24,073 nt of DNA. It comes from JAYGED01 sp046582565 (GTDB lineage Bacteria; Pseudomonadota; Alphaproteobacteria; JAAXGF01). How positions within the stretch are numbered: the first letter of the stretch is position 1; each line of letters begins with the position of its first letter. The notes beneath the pieces were generated by a model, which was not told the origin of the DNA, did not search any database, and saw only the letters and a program-made list of their open reading frames with translations. Shown one piece after another: positions 1 to 7,469 of the stretch. Where the stretch lies: the NCBI GenBank assembly GCA_046582565.1, contig JAYGED010000101.1:1-24073 (forward strand). Direction: 5' to 3'. The position numbers and the translations under genes are program-made.

Positions 1-621
1 TTCCTGGTGACGCCGTCGAACAGCGATGCCGTGCTGTGGCTCGACCGCTGGCCCGAGTGGCCGGCGCCGGCGCTGGTCATCCACGGCCCCGAGGGTTGTG
101 GCAAGACCCATCTCGCCCATGTTTGGCAGGCGTGCAGCGGCGCCCGTTTTATTGCGCCCGGCGCTGTTCGCGGCGCCCTCGATGCCGCCGATTTGCTGGG
201 CGATGCCCGCAATGCGGTGATCGACGGCTGCGACGGTGTGGCCGATGAGCAAATTCTGATGCATCTCTACAACATGGTGGCGGAGCGTAACGGCTCGTTG
301 CTGCTCACCGCGAACAGCCCGCCCGCGCGCTGGAGCATTGCTCTCGCGGATTTACGCTCGCGACTGGTCGCCGCCCCCGCCGTGGCGGTCTCAGCGCCTG
401 ACGACGGTTTGATCGGCGCGGTGTTGATCAAAATCTTCCACGACCGCCAGCTTCGCGTCGGCGAAGATGTGGTGGAATTTCTTACCAAGCGCATGGAGCG
501 TTCGTTCGACACGGCGGGACGGCTCGCCGACGCCCTCGATGCCGCCGCCCTCGCGGCCGGGCGGAACATTACCGTTCCCCTGGCCAGACAAGTCCTCGAA
601 CAGCAAGAATGGGAACGATAA
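1..621 (+). CDS. hda: Hda-type DnaA-related regulatory ATPase (5' end outside window)
   Basis: The frame is open from base 1 (Phe-Leu-Val-Thr-Pro-Ser-Asn), so the gene is cut by the window edge; the GTG at base 7 is internal, not the start. About 206 residues are visible. They show the AAA+ fold of the DnaA family: a Walker A motif GPEGCGKTHLAHVW, a degenerate Walker B region (VIDGCDGV) followed by LLLTANSPP, a box VII-like ADLRSRL with the probable arginine finger, and a C-terminal sensor-2 helix region (RSFDTAGRLADALD). There is no room for the DnaA DNA-binding domain IV, which separates Hda from DnaA. In the family, Hda acts with the sliding clamp to trigger hydrolysis of DnaA-ATP and prevent re-initiation of replication. 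The clamp-binding N-terminus that would clinch this is upstream of base 1. The stop overlaps the next ATG by one base (TAATG). Confidence 0.88.
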   Translation, partial: FLVTPSNSDAVLWLDRWPEWPAPALVIHGPEGCGKTHLAHVWQACSGARFIAPGAVRGALDAADLLGDARNAVIDGCDGVADEQILMHLYNMVAERNGSLLLTANSPPARWSIALADLRSRLVAAPAVAVSAPDDGLIGAVLIKIFHDRQLRVGEDVVEFLTKRMERSFDTAGRLADALDAAALAAGRNITVPLARQVLEQQEWER

Positions 622-1400
622 TGGATCTCGGAATAGCCGGAAAAAAAGCCATCATTTGCGCCTCCAGCAAGGGGCTGGGCCGCGCCTGCGCCCATGCCCT
701 GGCGCGCGAAGGTGCTGATGTCACCATCAATGGGCGCGATTCGGAGACCCTGGAGGCAACCGCTGCGGAAATCCGCGCCGCCACCGGCGTCGAGGTCACC
801 ACCATGGCCATCGACGTGACCACGCCGGAGGGCCGCGCTGCCCTGCTCGCCGCCTGTCCCGATCCGGACATTCTGATCAACAACGCCGGCGGCCCGCCGC
901 CCGGTGATTTCCGTGATTGGGACCGCGACGTTTGGATCAAGGCGATCGACGCCAACATGCTGACCGCCATCTTTCTGATCAAGGAGACGGTCGACGGCAT
1001 GATCGACCGTGGGTTCGGTCGGATCGTCAATATCACCTCGGGCGCGGTCAAGGCGCCGATCGAAATCCTCGGCCTGTCGAACGGCGCCCGCGCCGGGCTC
1101 ACCGGCTTCTGCGCCGGGCTGGCGCGCAAGACCGTGCGCCACAACGTCACCATCAACGGCCTGCTGCCCGGGCCGTTCGACACCGACAGGCTGCGTTCCA
1201 ACTACGAACATTCGGCCGAGACGACCGGCCGCCCGTTCGACGAGCTCTATGCCGAAGGTGCTGCCAAGAATCCGGCGGGGCGTTTCGGCGATCCGGCCGA
1301 GTTCGGCGACGCCTGCGCCTATCTCTGCAGCGCCCAGGCCGGCTTCATCACCGGCCAGAACTTCCTGCTCGACGGCGGCAGTTATCCGGGGACGCTATAA
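621..1400 (+). CDS. SDR-family protein, 3-oxoacyl-ACP-reductase-like, with altered catalytic residues
   Basis: A 259-residue Rossmann-fold protein. I start it at ATG 621, which overlaps the hda stop as TAATG and has GGGA 6-9 bases upstream; an in-frame ATG at 609 would add four residues. Fold markers are clear: a nucleotide-binding loop CASSKGLG (residues 13-20, lacking the usual first Gly of TGxxxGIG), NNAGG at 87-91, Asn112, Ser140 in NITSG, and a C-terminal LLDGGSYPG typical of FabG-like enzymes. At the place of the catalytic Y-x3-K the protein has S153-N-G-A-R157, so Tyr and Lys are both replaced. This matches a known FabG-like SDR subgroup that lacks a perfect NAD motif and catalytic tetrad. 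The substrate is unknown, and activity as a standard ketoreductase is doubtful. Coupling to hda is probably only positional. Confidence 0.85.
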   Translation: MDLGIAGKKAIICASSKGLGRACAHALAREGADVTINGRDSETLEATAAEIRAATGVEVTTMAIDVTTPEGRAALLAACPDPDILINNAGGPPPGDFRDWDRDVWIKAIDANMLTAIFLIKETVDGMIDRGFGRIVNITSGAVKAPIEILGLSNGARAGLTGFCAGLARKTVRHNVTINGLLPGPFDTDRLRSNYEHSAETTGRPFDELYAEGAAKNPAGRFGDPAEFGDACAYLCSAQAGFITGQNFLLDGGSYPGTL

Positions 1401-1417
1401 CGGTCGCCTAGAGGCTC

Positions 1418-1477
1418 CCTGCGTTCAAGCGCCACGCAGGCTTTCGCCGGGTAAGCCGGCGGCCCGCGGTCGCGGGC
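1418..1477. terminator. Cluster of GC-rich hairpins between convergent genes
   Basis: Three inverted repeats lie in the 80-base gap between the SDR stop and the PhzF stop: CCTGCG/CGCAGG (1418-1423, 1435-1440), GCCGG/CCGGC (1446-1450, 1456-1460), and the strongest, GCCCGCG-GT-CGCGGGC (1462-1477). No long T-tract follows on either strand, so this is a plausible bidirectional transcription barrier rather than a textbook intrinsic terminator. Confidence 0.4.
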
Positions 1478-1480
1478 TTG

Positions 1481-2326
1481 CTATAGGATAAATTCGCCTT
1501 CGCTCATGATGTGGCCGCTGCCGCCGACGCTCACATGATCGCCGGCGTCGTCGGTGATCACGGTCACGGTGATCCGGCTCGGGCGACCCATGTCGTCGCC
1601 CTGATGGATGACGAAGGCCGATTGCTCCAGGCCCATATGGCGCAGATAGGCGGGCAGGGCGGCGGCGGCTGACCCGGTGGCCGGGTCTTCGGCAATACCG
1701 GCGCCGGGGGCGAACATACGCATATGGGCGATGCCGCCGGACAGGTCACCGAGCGCTACAAGGGTCGTGCCGACGGTGTCGCCGTCCGGCGAGCCCGGTT
1801 GTGCGCGCGCCAAGACGTCCCGGCTTGCAGCGCAGGCGAACAGGAAATTCGCCCCCGCCGAGCAATTGATCGGCGCCCGGTCTCCCGCCTCCACATCACC
1901 GGCCTGTAGGCCGAGGGCGGACGCGACGCTATCGGCGTCGGGCGCGGGCGATGCGACGGTTCGCGCCGGTTGCGGCGCGGTGATGGTGGCGACCCCATCG
2001 GCAACGGTGATGGCCATCATGCCGGCCTTGACGCTCAGGGTCGCTGTCGCGCCGATCCGCCCTTCGCCTGCGAGGATCAGGCAGGAGCCGACGGTGGGGT
2101 GGCCGGCAAAGGGCATTTCAAAGGCCGGGGTGAAGATACGGAGGTTGGCATCCGCGCCGCCCGTTCCCGGCAGGATGAACACGGTTTCCGACAGGTTGAA
2201 CTCCCGGGCGATGGCCTGCATCTGCGCATCGTCGATGCCCTCGGCCTCGGGGAAGACGGACAGGGGATTGCCGCCGAAGGGCTGGTCGGTGAACACGTCG
2301 AGGGTGACGAAACGATAGCGTGTCAT
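1481..2326 (-). CDS. PhzF-family isomerase/epimerase-like protein
   Basis: A 281-residue protein of the phenazine-biosynthesis PhzF family, which has the two-lobed diaminopimelate-epimerase-like fold. The N-terminal signature is YRFVTLDVFTDQPFGGNPL. The expected active-site residues are present: Glu47 in NLSETVFI, His76 in MPFAGHPTVGS, and Asp214 in EDPATGSAA. The length is normal for the family. No phenazine genes lie nearby, so this is probably a housekeeping homologue of unknown substrate; most members outside phenazine clusters are uncharacterised. Its ATG overlaps the rnd stop as ATGA, so it is very likely translated from the same message as rnd by coupling. The stop codon lies directly beside the hairpin cluster at 1418-1477. 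Confidence 0.9.
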   Translation of the reverse strand: MTRYRFVTLDVFTDQPFGGNPLSVFPEAEGIDDAQMQAIAREFNLSETVFILPGTGGADANLRIFTPAFEMPFAGHPTVGSCLILAGEGRIGATATLSVKAGMMAITVADGVATITAPQPARTVASPAPDADSVASALGLQAGDVEAGDRAPINCSAGANFLFACAASRDVLARAQPGSPDGDTVGTTLVALGDLSGGIAHMRMFAPGAGIAEDPATGSAAAALPAYLRHMGLEQSAFVIHQGDDMGRPSRITVTVITDDAGDHVSVGGSGHIMSEGEFIL

Positions 2327-3501
2327 TCATCGGCCTCCATGATTGCATCGAGCCGATCCACATGGACCTGGCCGCCCTTGATCGACAGCGCCAGCTTGCC
2401 CGATTTGAGGGCGAGGGCGTCTTCGCCGAAGATTTCCCGGCGCCAGCCGTTCAGGGCGGGAACGTCGGCGTCGTTCTCGGCGGCGATTCGTTCCAGCTCC
2501 GCGCTGTTGGCGACCAGCCGTTGGGCGACATCATGGGCTTCGCATTTCTTTTTCAGCAGAACCTTGAGTAGCTCTATCACCGGCCCGGCGCCACGGGCGG
2601 ACGGGCGCGCTTTGGGCGCTTTGGGGCGATCCGCCTCGGGCATGGCGAGGCCGGCGGTGACCGCGGCGATCAGGCTTTTGCCCATGCTGCCTTCGGCGAG
2701 GCGCTTGCCCAGGCCCCGGGTGCGGGCGAGACCGTCCACGCTGGTCGGCGCGCGGGCGGCAATCTCGAGCAGGGATTCATCGCGCAGGATGCGGTTGCGC
2801 GGCTGGTCCCGCGCTTGCGCTTCCTTCTCGCGCCAGGCGGCGACCTGACTGAGCACGGCAAGAAAGCGCCCGTCCGTCGAGCGTGACTTGATGCGCTTCC
2901 AGGCGTTTACGGGAAGCTGTTCATAGAGTGCTGGGTCGGAAAGCGCGGTCATTTCCTCGGCGACCCATGTAGCGCGGCCGGATTTTTCCAGGCTATCGCT
3001 CAGGCGCTGGTAAATCACCCGAAGGTGGGTCACATCGCCGATGGCGTATTCGAGCTGGCGCTCCGACAGGGGGCGGTGCGACCAGTCGGTGAAGCGCGAG
3101 GATTTGTCCAGATGCGCGCCGGCGAGCTTGGCGGCGAGGGCCTGGTAGGAAACCTGCTCGCCGAAGCCGCAGACCATGGCCGCGACCTGGCTGTCGAACA
3201 GCGGCCCCGGCACCCGCCCGTCGAGATGGTGAAAAATCTCCAGGTCCTGGCGCGCGGCGTGAAACACCTTGAGCACTGAGGGGTTCGAGAGCAATTCGAA
3301 GAGCGGCGCCAGGTCCAGGCCGGAGGCCATGGTGTCGATGGCGGCGGCCTCGTCGGGCCCGGCCACCTGGGCGAGGCAGAGCTTGGGCCAGAAAGTGGTC
3401 TCGCGCATGAATTCCGTATCGACGGTGATAAATTCGGCGCTCGCCAAACGCTGGCACAGAGCGGTGAGATCTTCAGTGGTGGTGATTACAGTGACTGTCA
3501 T
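2323..3501 (-). CDS. rnd: Ribonuclease D
   Basis: A 392-residue DEDD-family 3'-5' exoribonuclease, close to the usual RNase D length. All catalytic elements are visible: Exo I with Asp28 and Glu30 (FITVDTEFMRE), Exo II with Asp86 (VFHAARQDLEIF), and Exo III of the DEDDy type with Tyr152 and Asp156 (LEYAIGDVTHL). An HRDC nucleic-acid-binding domain follows at about residues 205-285, and the C-terminal region is the second helical HRDC-like part. The role in the family is trimming the 3' ends of tRNA and other stable RNA precursors in the cytoplasm. The ATG has an AGG about 6 bases upstream. It is the first gene of a two-gene unit with PhzF (ATGA overlap) and is divergent from aspS, an rnd-aspS neighbourhood that I recall from other alphaproteobacteria. 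Confidence 0.95.
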   Translation of the reverse strand: MTVTVITTTEDLTALCQRLASAEFITVDTEFMRETTFWPKLCLAQVAGPDEAAAIDTMASGLDLAPLFELLSNPSVLKVFHAARQDLEIFHHLDGRVPGPLFDSQVAAMVCGFGEQVSYQALAAKLAGAHLDKSSRFTDWSHRPLSERQLEYAIGDVTHLRVIYQRLSDSLEKSGRATWVAEEMTALSDPALYEQLPVNAWKRIKSRSTDGRFLAVLSQVAAWREKEAQARDQPRNRILRDESLLEIAARAPTSVDGLARTRGLGKRLAEGSMGKSLIAAVTAGLAMPEADRPKAPKARPSARGAGPVIELLKVLLKKKCEAHDVAQRLVANSAELERIAAENDADVPALNGWRREIFGEDALALKSGKLALSIKGGQVHVDRLDAIMEADE

Positions 3502-3546
3502 GGTTGCCTATGATGCCTATTTTCGCGGCTCCGGCTACCCCGATCC

Positions 3547-3576
3547 TTGACATTGGGTCGACTTCCGTGTGCTTTA
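3547..3576 (+). promoter_or_regulatory. Candidate aspS promoter
   Basis: A perfect TTGACA -35 hexamer lies at 3547-3552 in the rnd/aspS divergent gap. The -10 is poor (TGCTTT or GCTTTA around 3570-3576), so only the -35 is convincing. Downstream, at about 3584-3598, a short GCGCG-TGAAG-CGCGC hairpin would lie in the aspS leader. Confidence 0.35.
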
Positions 3577-3629
3577 CCGCCCGCGCGTGAAGCGCGCGAA
3601 GCCATGAGACAATCATATTGGAATCGATG

Positions 3630-5417
3630 ATGCATCGCTATCGGACCCACACCTGTCAGCAATTAAGACCCGAACATGTGGACGAAACCGTTCGCATATC
3701 CGGCTGGGTTCACCGCAAGCGCGACCACGGCAATCTTTTGTTTGTCGACTTGCGCGACCATTACGGCATCACCCAATGCGTCATCGATACCGAAGGCGCG
3801 CATTTTGCCGCTGTCGATACGGTGCGGGTGGAAAGCGTGGTCACCGTTACCGGCAAGCTGGTGCGGCGCAGCGACGACACCATCAACAGGAAGCTTGCGA
3901 CCGGCGAAGTCGAGGTCGTGATCGAGGATTTCATCGTCCTGTCCAAGGCCGATACCCTGCCCTTGCAGGTTCACGGTGATCAGGAATACGGCGAGGAGAT
4001 CCGCCTGCGCTATCGGTTCCTCGATCTCAGGCGCGAGAAAATGCACCGCAATATTGCCCTGCGCTCGGCGATCATTTCGAGCATTCGCCGGCGCATGACC
4101 GAGAGCGGCTTCAACGAATTCCAGACACCCATCCTGACCGCCAGCTCGCCCGAAGGGGCGCGCGATTTCCTGGTGCCGAGCCGGCTTCATCCCGGCGAAT
4201 TCTATGCGCTGCCCCAGGCTCCCCAGCAGTTCAAGCAATTGCTCATGGTTTCGGGCTTCGACCGCTATTTCCAGATCGCCCCCTGCTTCCGCGACGAGGA
4301 CGCCCGCGCCGACCGCTCGCCGGGCGAGTTCTACCAGCTCGATGTGGAGATGTCCTTCGTCGAGCAGGACGACGTGTTCGCGGCCCTGGAGCCGGTGTTC
4401 GTCGGCCTGTTCAATGAGTTCAGCGATCATGCGGTTACCGGGCCGACCTTCCCGCGCATCGCTTACGCGGAATCCTTGCTGAAATACGGCAACGACAAAC
4501 CCGATCTGCGCAACCCGCTGATCAACGTCGACGCTACCGAGGCGTTTCGGGGCAGCGGCTTCGGCATCTTCGCCAAGGCCATCGACAAGGGCGCCGTGGT
4601 GCGCGCCATCCCGGCGCCCGGGGCGGCGGCGCGGCCGCGCAGTTTCTTCGACAAGCTCAACGACTGGGCGCGGAGCGAGGGCGCCGGGGGGCTCGCCTAT
4701 GTGATCTTTGCCGATGGCGAGGCCAAGGGCCCGATTGCCAAGCTGCTCGACGCCGACCGCCTTCAAGCCATCAAGGATGCTGCCGGGGCCGGCGACGGCG
4801 ATGCGGTGTTCTTCTCTTGCGACAAGGTCGCCGCCGCCGAGAAGCTTGCCGGCCTGGCGCGCACCAAGATCGGCACGGATCTCGAATTGATCGAGCAGAA
4901 TGCCTTCCGCTTCTGCTGGGTGGTCGATTATCCCATGTATGAGCGTAGCGAGCAGACCGGCGAAATCGAATTCAGCCACAATCCCTTCTCCATGCCCCAG
5001 GGCGGGCTCGAGGCGCTGGAGAACAAGGATCCGCTCGATATCCTGGCGCACCAGTACGATATCGTCTGCAACGGCATCGAGCTTTCCTCCGGCGCCATCA
5101 GAAACCACTTGCCCGAGGTCATGTACAAGGCCTTCGCCGTCGCCGGCTATTCGGCTGAGGAAGTGGAAACTCGTTTCTCCGGCATGCTGAACGCCTTCAA
5201 ATACGGCGCCCCGCCCCATGGCGGGCTGGCCCCTGGCATCGACCGTATCGTCATGCTGCTCGCGGGGGAGCCCAACATTCGCGAGGTCATCTGCTTCCCG
5301 ATGAACCAGCAGGCCCAGGATTTGATGATGGGCGCGCCGAGCCCGGTCGACGACCATCAGCTCAAGGAGTTGGGCCTGCGCATCCAGCTTCCGCCCAAGG
5401 AGAAGGGCGAGGGTTAG
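3630..5417 (+). CDS. aspS: Aspartyl-tRNA synthetase (probably Asp/Asn non-discriminating)
   Basis: A 595-residue class IIb aminoacyl-tRNA synthetase. I choose ATG 3630 (MHRYRTHTC), the usual alphaproteobacterial N-terminus, with GGAA six bases upstream; ATG 3627 and TTG 3618 are in-frame alternatives. The N-terminal OB-fold anticodon-binding domain occupies about 1-105. The catalytic domain has LPQAPQQFKQLL, motif 2 at about 220-242 (CFRDEDARADRSPGEF) and motif 3 at about 532-545 (GLAPGIDRIVMLL), with a GAD-type insertion between motifs 2 and 3. A His follows RKRD at about residue 33; in Pseudomonas work the equivalent His marks non-discriminating enzymes that also charge tRNA-Asn for GatCAB, which would fit an alphaproteobacterium without AsnRS. 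That last point is inference. The stop TAG overlaps the stop of the convergent PLP-enzyme gene. Confidence 0.97.
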   Translation: MHRYRTHTCQQLRPEHVDETVRISGWVHRKRDHGNLLFVDLRDHYGITQCVIDTEGAHFAAVDTVRVESVVTVTGKLVRRSDDTINRKLATGEVEVVIEDFIVLSKADTLPLQVHGDQEYGEEIRLRYRFLDLRREKMHRNIALRSAIISSIRRRMTESGFNEFQTPILTASSPEGARDFLVPSRLHPGEFYALPQAPQQFKQLLMVSGFDRYFQIAPCFRDEDARADRSPGEFYQLDVEMSFVEQDDVFAALEPVFVGLFNEFSDHAVTGPTFPRIAYAESLLKYGNDKPDLRNPLINVDATEAFRGSGFGIFAKAIDKGAVVRAIPAPGAAARPRSFFDKLNDWARSEGAGGLAYVIFADGEAKGPIAKLLDADRLQAIKDAAGAGDGDAVFFSCDKVAAAEKLAGLARTKIGTDLELIEQNAFRFCWVVDYPMYERSEQTGEIEFSHNPFSMPQGGLEALENKDPLDILAHQYDIVCNGIELSSGAIRNHLPEVMYKAFAVAGYSAEEVETRFSGMLNAFKYGAPPHGGLAPGIDRIVMLLAGEPNIREVICFPMNQQAQDLMMGAPSPVDDHQLKELGLRIQLPPKEKGEG

Positions 5418-6583
5418 GAGAGGTTCCCGATCGCTTCGGCGAAGCGCTCTATTTCGGTTTCCGTGTTGTAATAATGGGGTGAGGCGCGGAGCAGCTTGGG
5501 TAGAGCCCTGGCTTCCGCGTCCAGCCGCGTACTCGAGGGCGCCGATACGCTGATATTGATGCCTTCCGTCAGCAAGGCCGCCTCGACCGCGCCTGCATCC
5601 ACGCCGTCAAGGGAGAAGCTGGTAATGGCGCATTGCTCGCGCCCGGTATCGCGAAGGACGACCCGGGGGATGCCCTCGATGGCACTTCTGAGTTGGTCGG
5701 CTAGCGCCCAGGCGCGTTTCTGGATTTCCGGCAGGCCGAGGGCGCAGGCGTAGCGCACGGCTTCTCCCAGGCCCATGCGCAGGGCATAGGGGTTTTCCCA
5801 GGTCTCAAACCGCCGCGCATCGCCGCGCAATTTATAACCGTCCCGCTCTGTCCATTCCGCCGAGAACATGTCGATCATAATCGGATCAAAGGTCTCGATC
5901 AGCTCCCGGCGAACATAGAGAAATCCGATCCCGCGCGGCCCGCGGAGGAATTTACGGCCGGTCGCTGAGAGGAAATCACAGCCCAGAGCCTTCACGTCGA
6001 TGGGCATCTGCCCGACCGCCTGACAGGCGTCGAGCAGGTATGGAATTTTATGTCGGTTGGCGATCTCGCCGATCTTTGCCGCCGGATTGACCAGGCCGCC
6101 GTTGGTGGGAATCCAGGTTATCGCGATCAGCCCGACCCGCTCATCGATCATCGCCTCAAGCGCATCCGTATCGAGTGTTCCGCTCTCGTCGCTCGGCACC
6201 ACGTCGATGATCAGCCCGTCCCGTTGCGCCCGCTGCATGAAGGCCAGATAGTTCGCGGCATATTCCGCCTCCGCCGTCAGGATGCGGTCACCGGGCTTGA
6301 GGGCCAGGCCGTAGAAGGCTTGGTCCCAGGCCAGAGTGGCGTTCCCGACGATGGCTATTTCGTCGCCATGCGCGCCGATCAAGCTGGCTATCTGGTCATA
6401 GACCGCGTCCAGGCGCTCAGACTCCGCATCGGCGGCCTCATAGCCGCCCATGCGCGCCTCCAATTCCAGGTGACCGGTGATTGCCGCCAGGACAGACGCG
6501 GGCATGAGCCCGGCCCCGGCGTTGTTGAGATGGAGCCGATGCGCCACGCCGGGGGTTTCAGCCCTGATTTGTTCGATATCCAT
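5414..6583 (-). CDS. Class V aminotransferase-fold PLP enzyme (cysteine-desulfurase/isopenicillin-N-epimerase-like)
   Basis: A 389-residue fold-type I PLP enzyme. Visible features are NNAGAG at 20-25, the cofactor-ring Asp185 in LLDACQAVGQ, and the Schiff-base Lys211 in SATGRKFLRGPRG. The SATGRK-FLRGPRG form differs from the SGHK of IscS/NifS desulfurases and fits the isopenicillin-N-epimerase-like branch. I see no obvious catalytic Cys loop of the IscS type, so Fe-S cluster supply is unlikely; a lyase, epimerase or aminotransferase reaction is more plausible and the substrate cannot be told. Its ATG overlaps the stop of the upstream HTH-PBP regulator as TAATG, implying translational coupling. 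Its TAA overlaps the aspS TAG head-on by four bases. Confidence 0.87.
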   Translation of the reverse strand: MDIEQIRAETPGVAHRLHLNNAGAGLMPASVLAAITGHLELEARMGGYEAADAESERLDAVYDQIASLIGAHGDEIAIVGNATLAWDQAFYGLALKPGDRILTAEAEYAANYLAFMQRAQRDGLIIDVVPSDESGTLDTDALEAMIDERVGLIAITWIPTNGGLVNPAAKIGEIANRHKIPYLLDACQAVGQMPIDVKALGCDFLSATGRKFLRGPRGIGFLYVRRELIETFDPIMIDMFSAEWTERDGYKLRGDARRFETWENPYALRMGLGEAVRYACALGLPEIQKRAWALADQLRSAIEGIPRVVLRDTGREQCAITSFSLDGVDAGAVEAALLTEGINISVSAPSSTRLDAEARALPKLLRASPHYYNTETEIERFAEAIGNLS

Positions 6584-7461
6584 TAGGGTCCGTTGTAGGT
6601 GATGTTGCCGAGGCCGGTTATGTCGTAGCCGCCGAGGTCTGCGGCGTGGGCTGAAAAGCCGGGCGCGCGGGCGGCGGCGAGGAGCTTCTGGAACGGCGCC
6701 TCGAAATAATCCCTGCGCCGCATGACCAGATCGTAGCGCTCATGGGCCAGGGGCACGAAGCCGAGTTTCAATTTCCGGGCGACGGCGGCGACGGCGACGC
6801 CGGCGTCGGCCTTGTTTTCGAGAACCGCCATGGCGAGTTCGGTCTCGTTGCGCGCCGGCTCTGGCGTCAGGTTGAGGTTGGCCATGGCGAGCCCGGCTTC
6901 AGCGCAGAGATGCTCAAGCAGGATTTGGCTGCCCGCGCCGGATTGCCGGGGGATTACTCTTGCTCCTCGGTCGCGTAGATCAGCGACGCCGGCCAGCCCC
7001 AGCGGGTTGCCAGGGGCGACCACCAGGCCTTGTTCGCGCCACGCCCATTCCACGGCAACGATGCCGAGGGTGCTGAGCTTTTCACGCAGCAGCGGCAGGT
7101 TGTATTCGCCGCTGGCGCCGTCCAACACATGCAGGCCGCAGATGGCGGCGTCACCGGCGGCCAGCCGCTCGATCCCGTCGAGACTGCCGCCGGGAAGCAT
7201 GGCGAGGCCGCATTGCGCCTGATTGATGCACCATTCGAGCAGCGGGTCGTGACTGCCCGCGATGACCGGCGGCGGGGCGGTAGGCGCCCCGGCTATACGG
7301 GCATCGCTACTCACCCATTGGTCGATGAGGTCGCGCGGGAACAGCCATTTTCCGGTCACCCGGGTGCAGGGGATGGCGCGCGCCTTGACCAGCTCGTAGA
7401 CCTTGCGTTCCTTAATACGAAGGTAGGCGGCGACTTCGCGGGTGGTCATCATGTCGCCCAT
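6583..7461 (-). CDS. One-component regulator: excisionase-type HTH plus molybdate-type substrate-binding domain
   Basis: A 292-residue two-domain protein. Residues 1-55 are a MerR/excisionase-like winged helix (MTTREVAAYLRIKERKVYEL, then RVTGKWLFPRDLIDQWV). Residues from about 68 on resemble the periplasmic-binding-protein fold used cytoplasmically in COG1910-type molybdate or tungstate sensors, including GLVVAPGNPLGLAGVADL and RQSGAGSQILLEHL. There is no signal peptide, so it should bind ligand in the cytoplasm and act on DNA. In many bacteria this architecture sits beside molybdate or tungstate transporters; here none is visible, but moaA lies 2.5 kb away. It starts 8 bases after the TPR gene ends and overlaps the PLP-enzyme gene. 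ATGs at 7452 and 7449 are alternative starts, and no strong ribosome site decides between them. The ligand is unproven. Confidence 0.85.
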   Translation of the reverse strand: MGDMMTTREVAAYLRIKERKVYELVKARAIPCTRVTGKWLFPRDLIDQWVSSDARIAGAPTAPPPVIAGSHDPLLEWCINQAQCGLAMLPGGSLDGIERLAAGDAAICGLHVLDGASGEYNLPLLREKLSTLGIVAVEWAWREQGLVVAPGNPLGLAGVADLRDRGARVIPRQSGAGSQILLEHLCAEAGLAMANLNLTPEPARNETELAMAVLENKADAGVAVAAVARKLKLGFVPLAHERYDLVMRRRDYFEAPFQKLLAAARAPGFSAHAADLGGYDITGLGNITYNGP

Positions 7462-7469
7462 GCTGTCGC

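Noticed and set aside
267..1211. Long minus-strand open frame across hda and the SDR
   Set aside because: Low-complexity Arg/Gly/Ala composition with no recognisable domain; a shadow of two well-supported plus-strand genes.
3663..5357. Long open frame (564 residues) antisense to aspS
   Set aside because: It mirrors the codon bias of aspS, shows no family motif, and aspS is unambiguous on the other strand.
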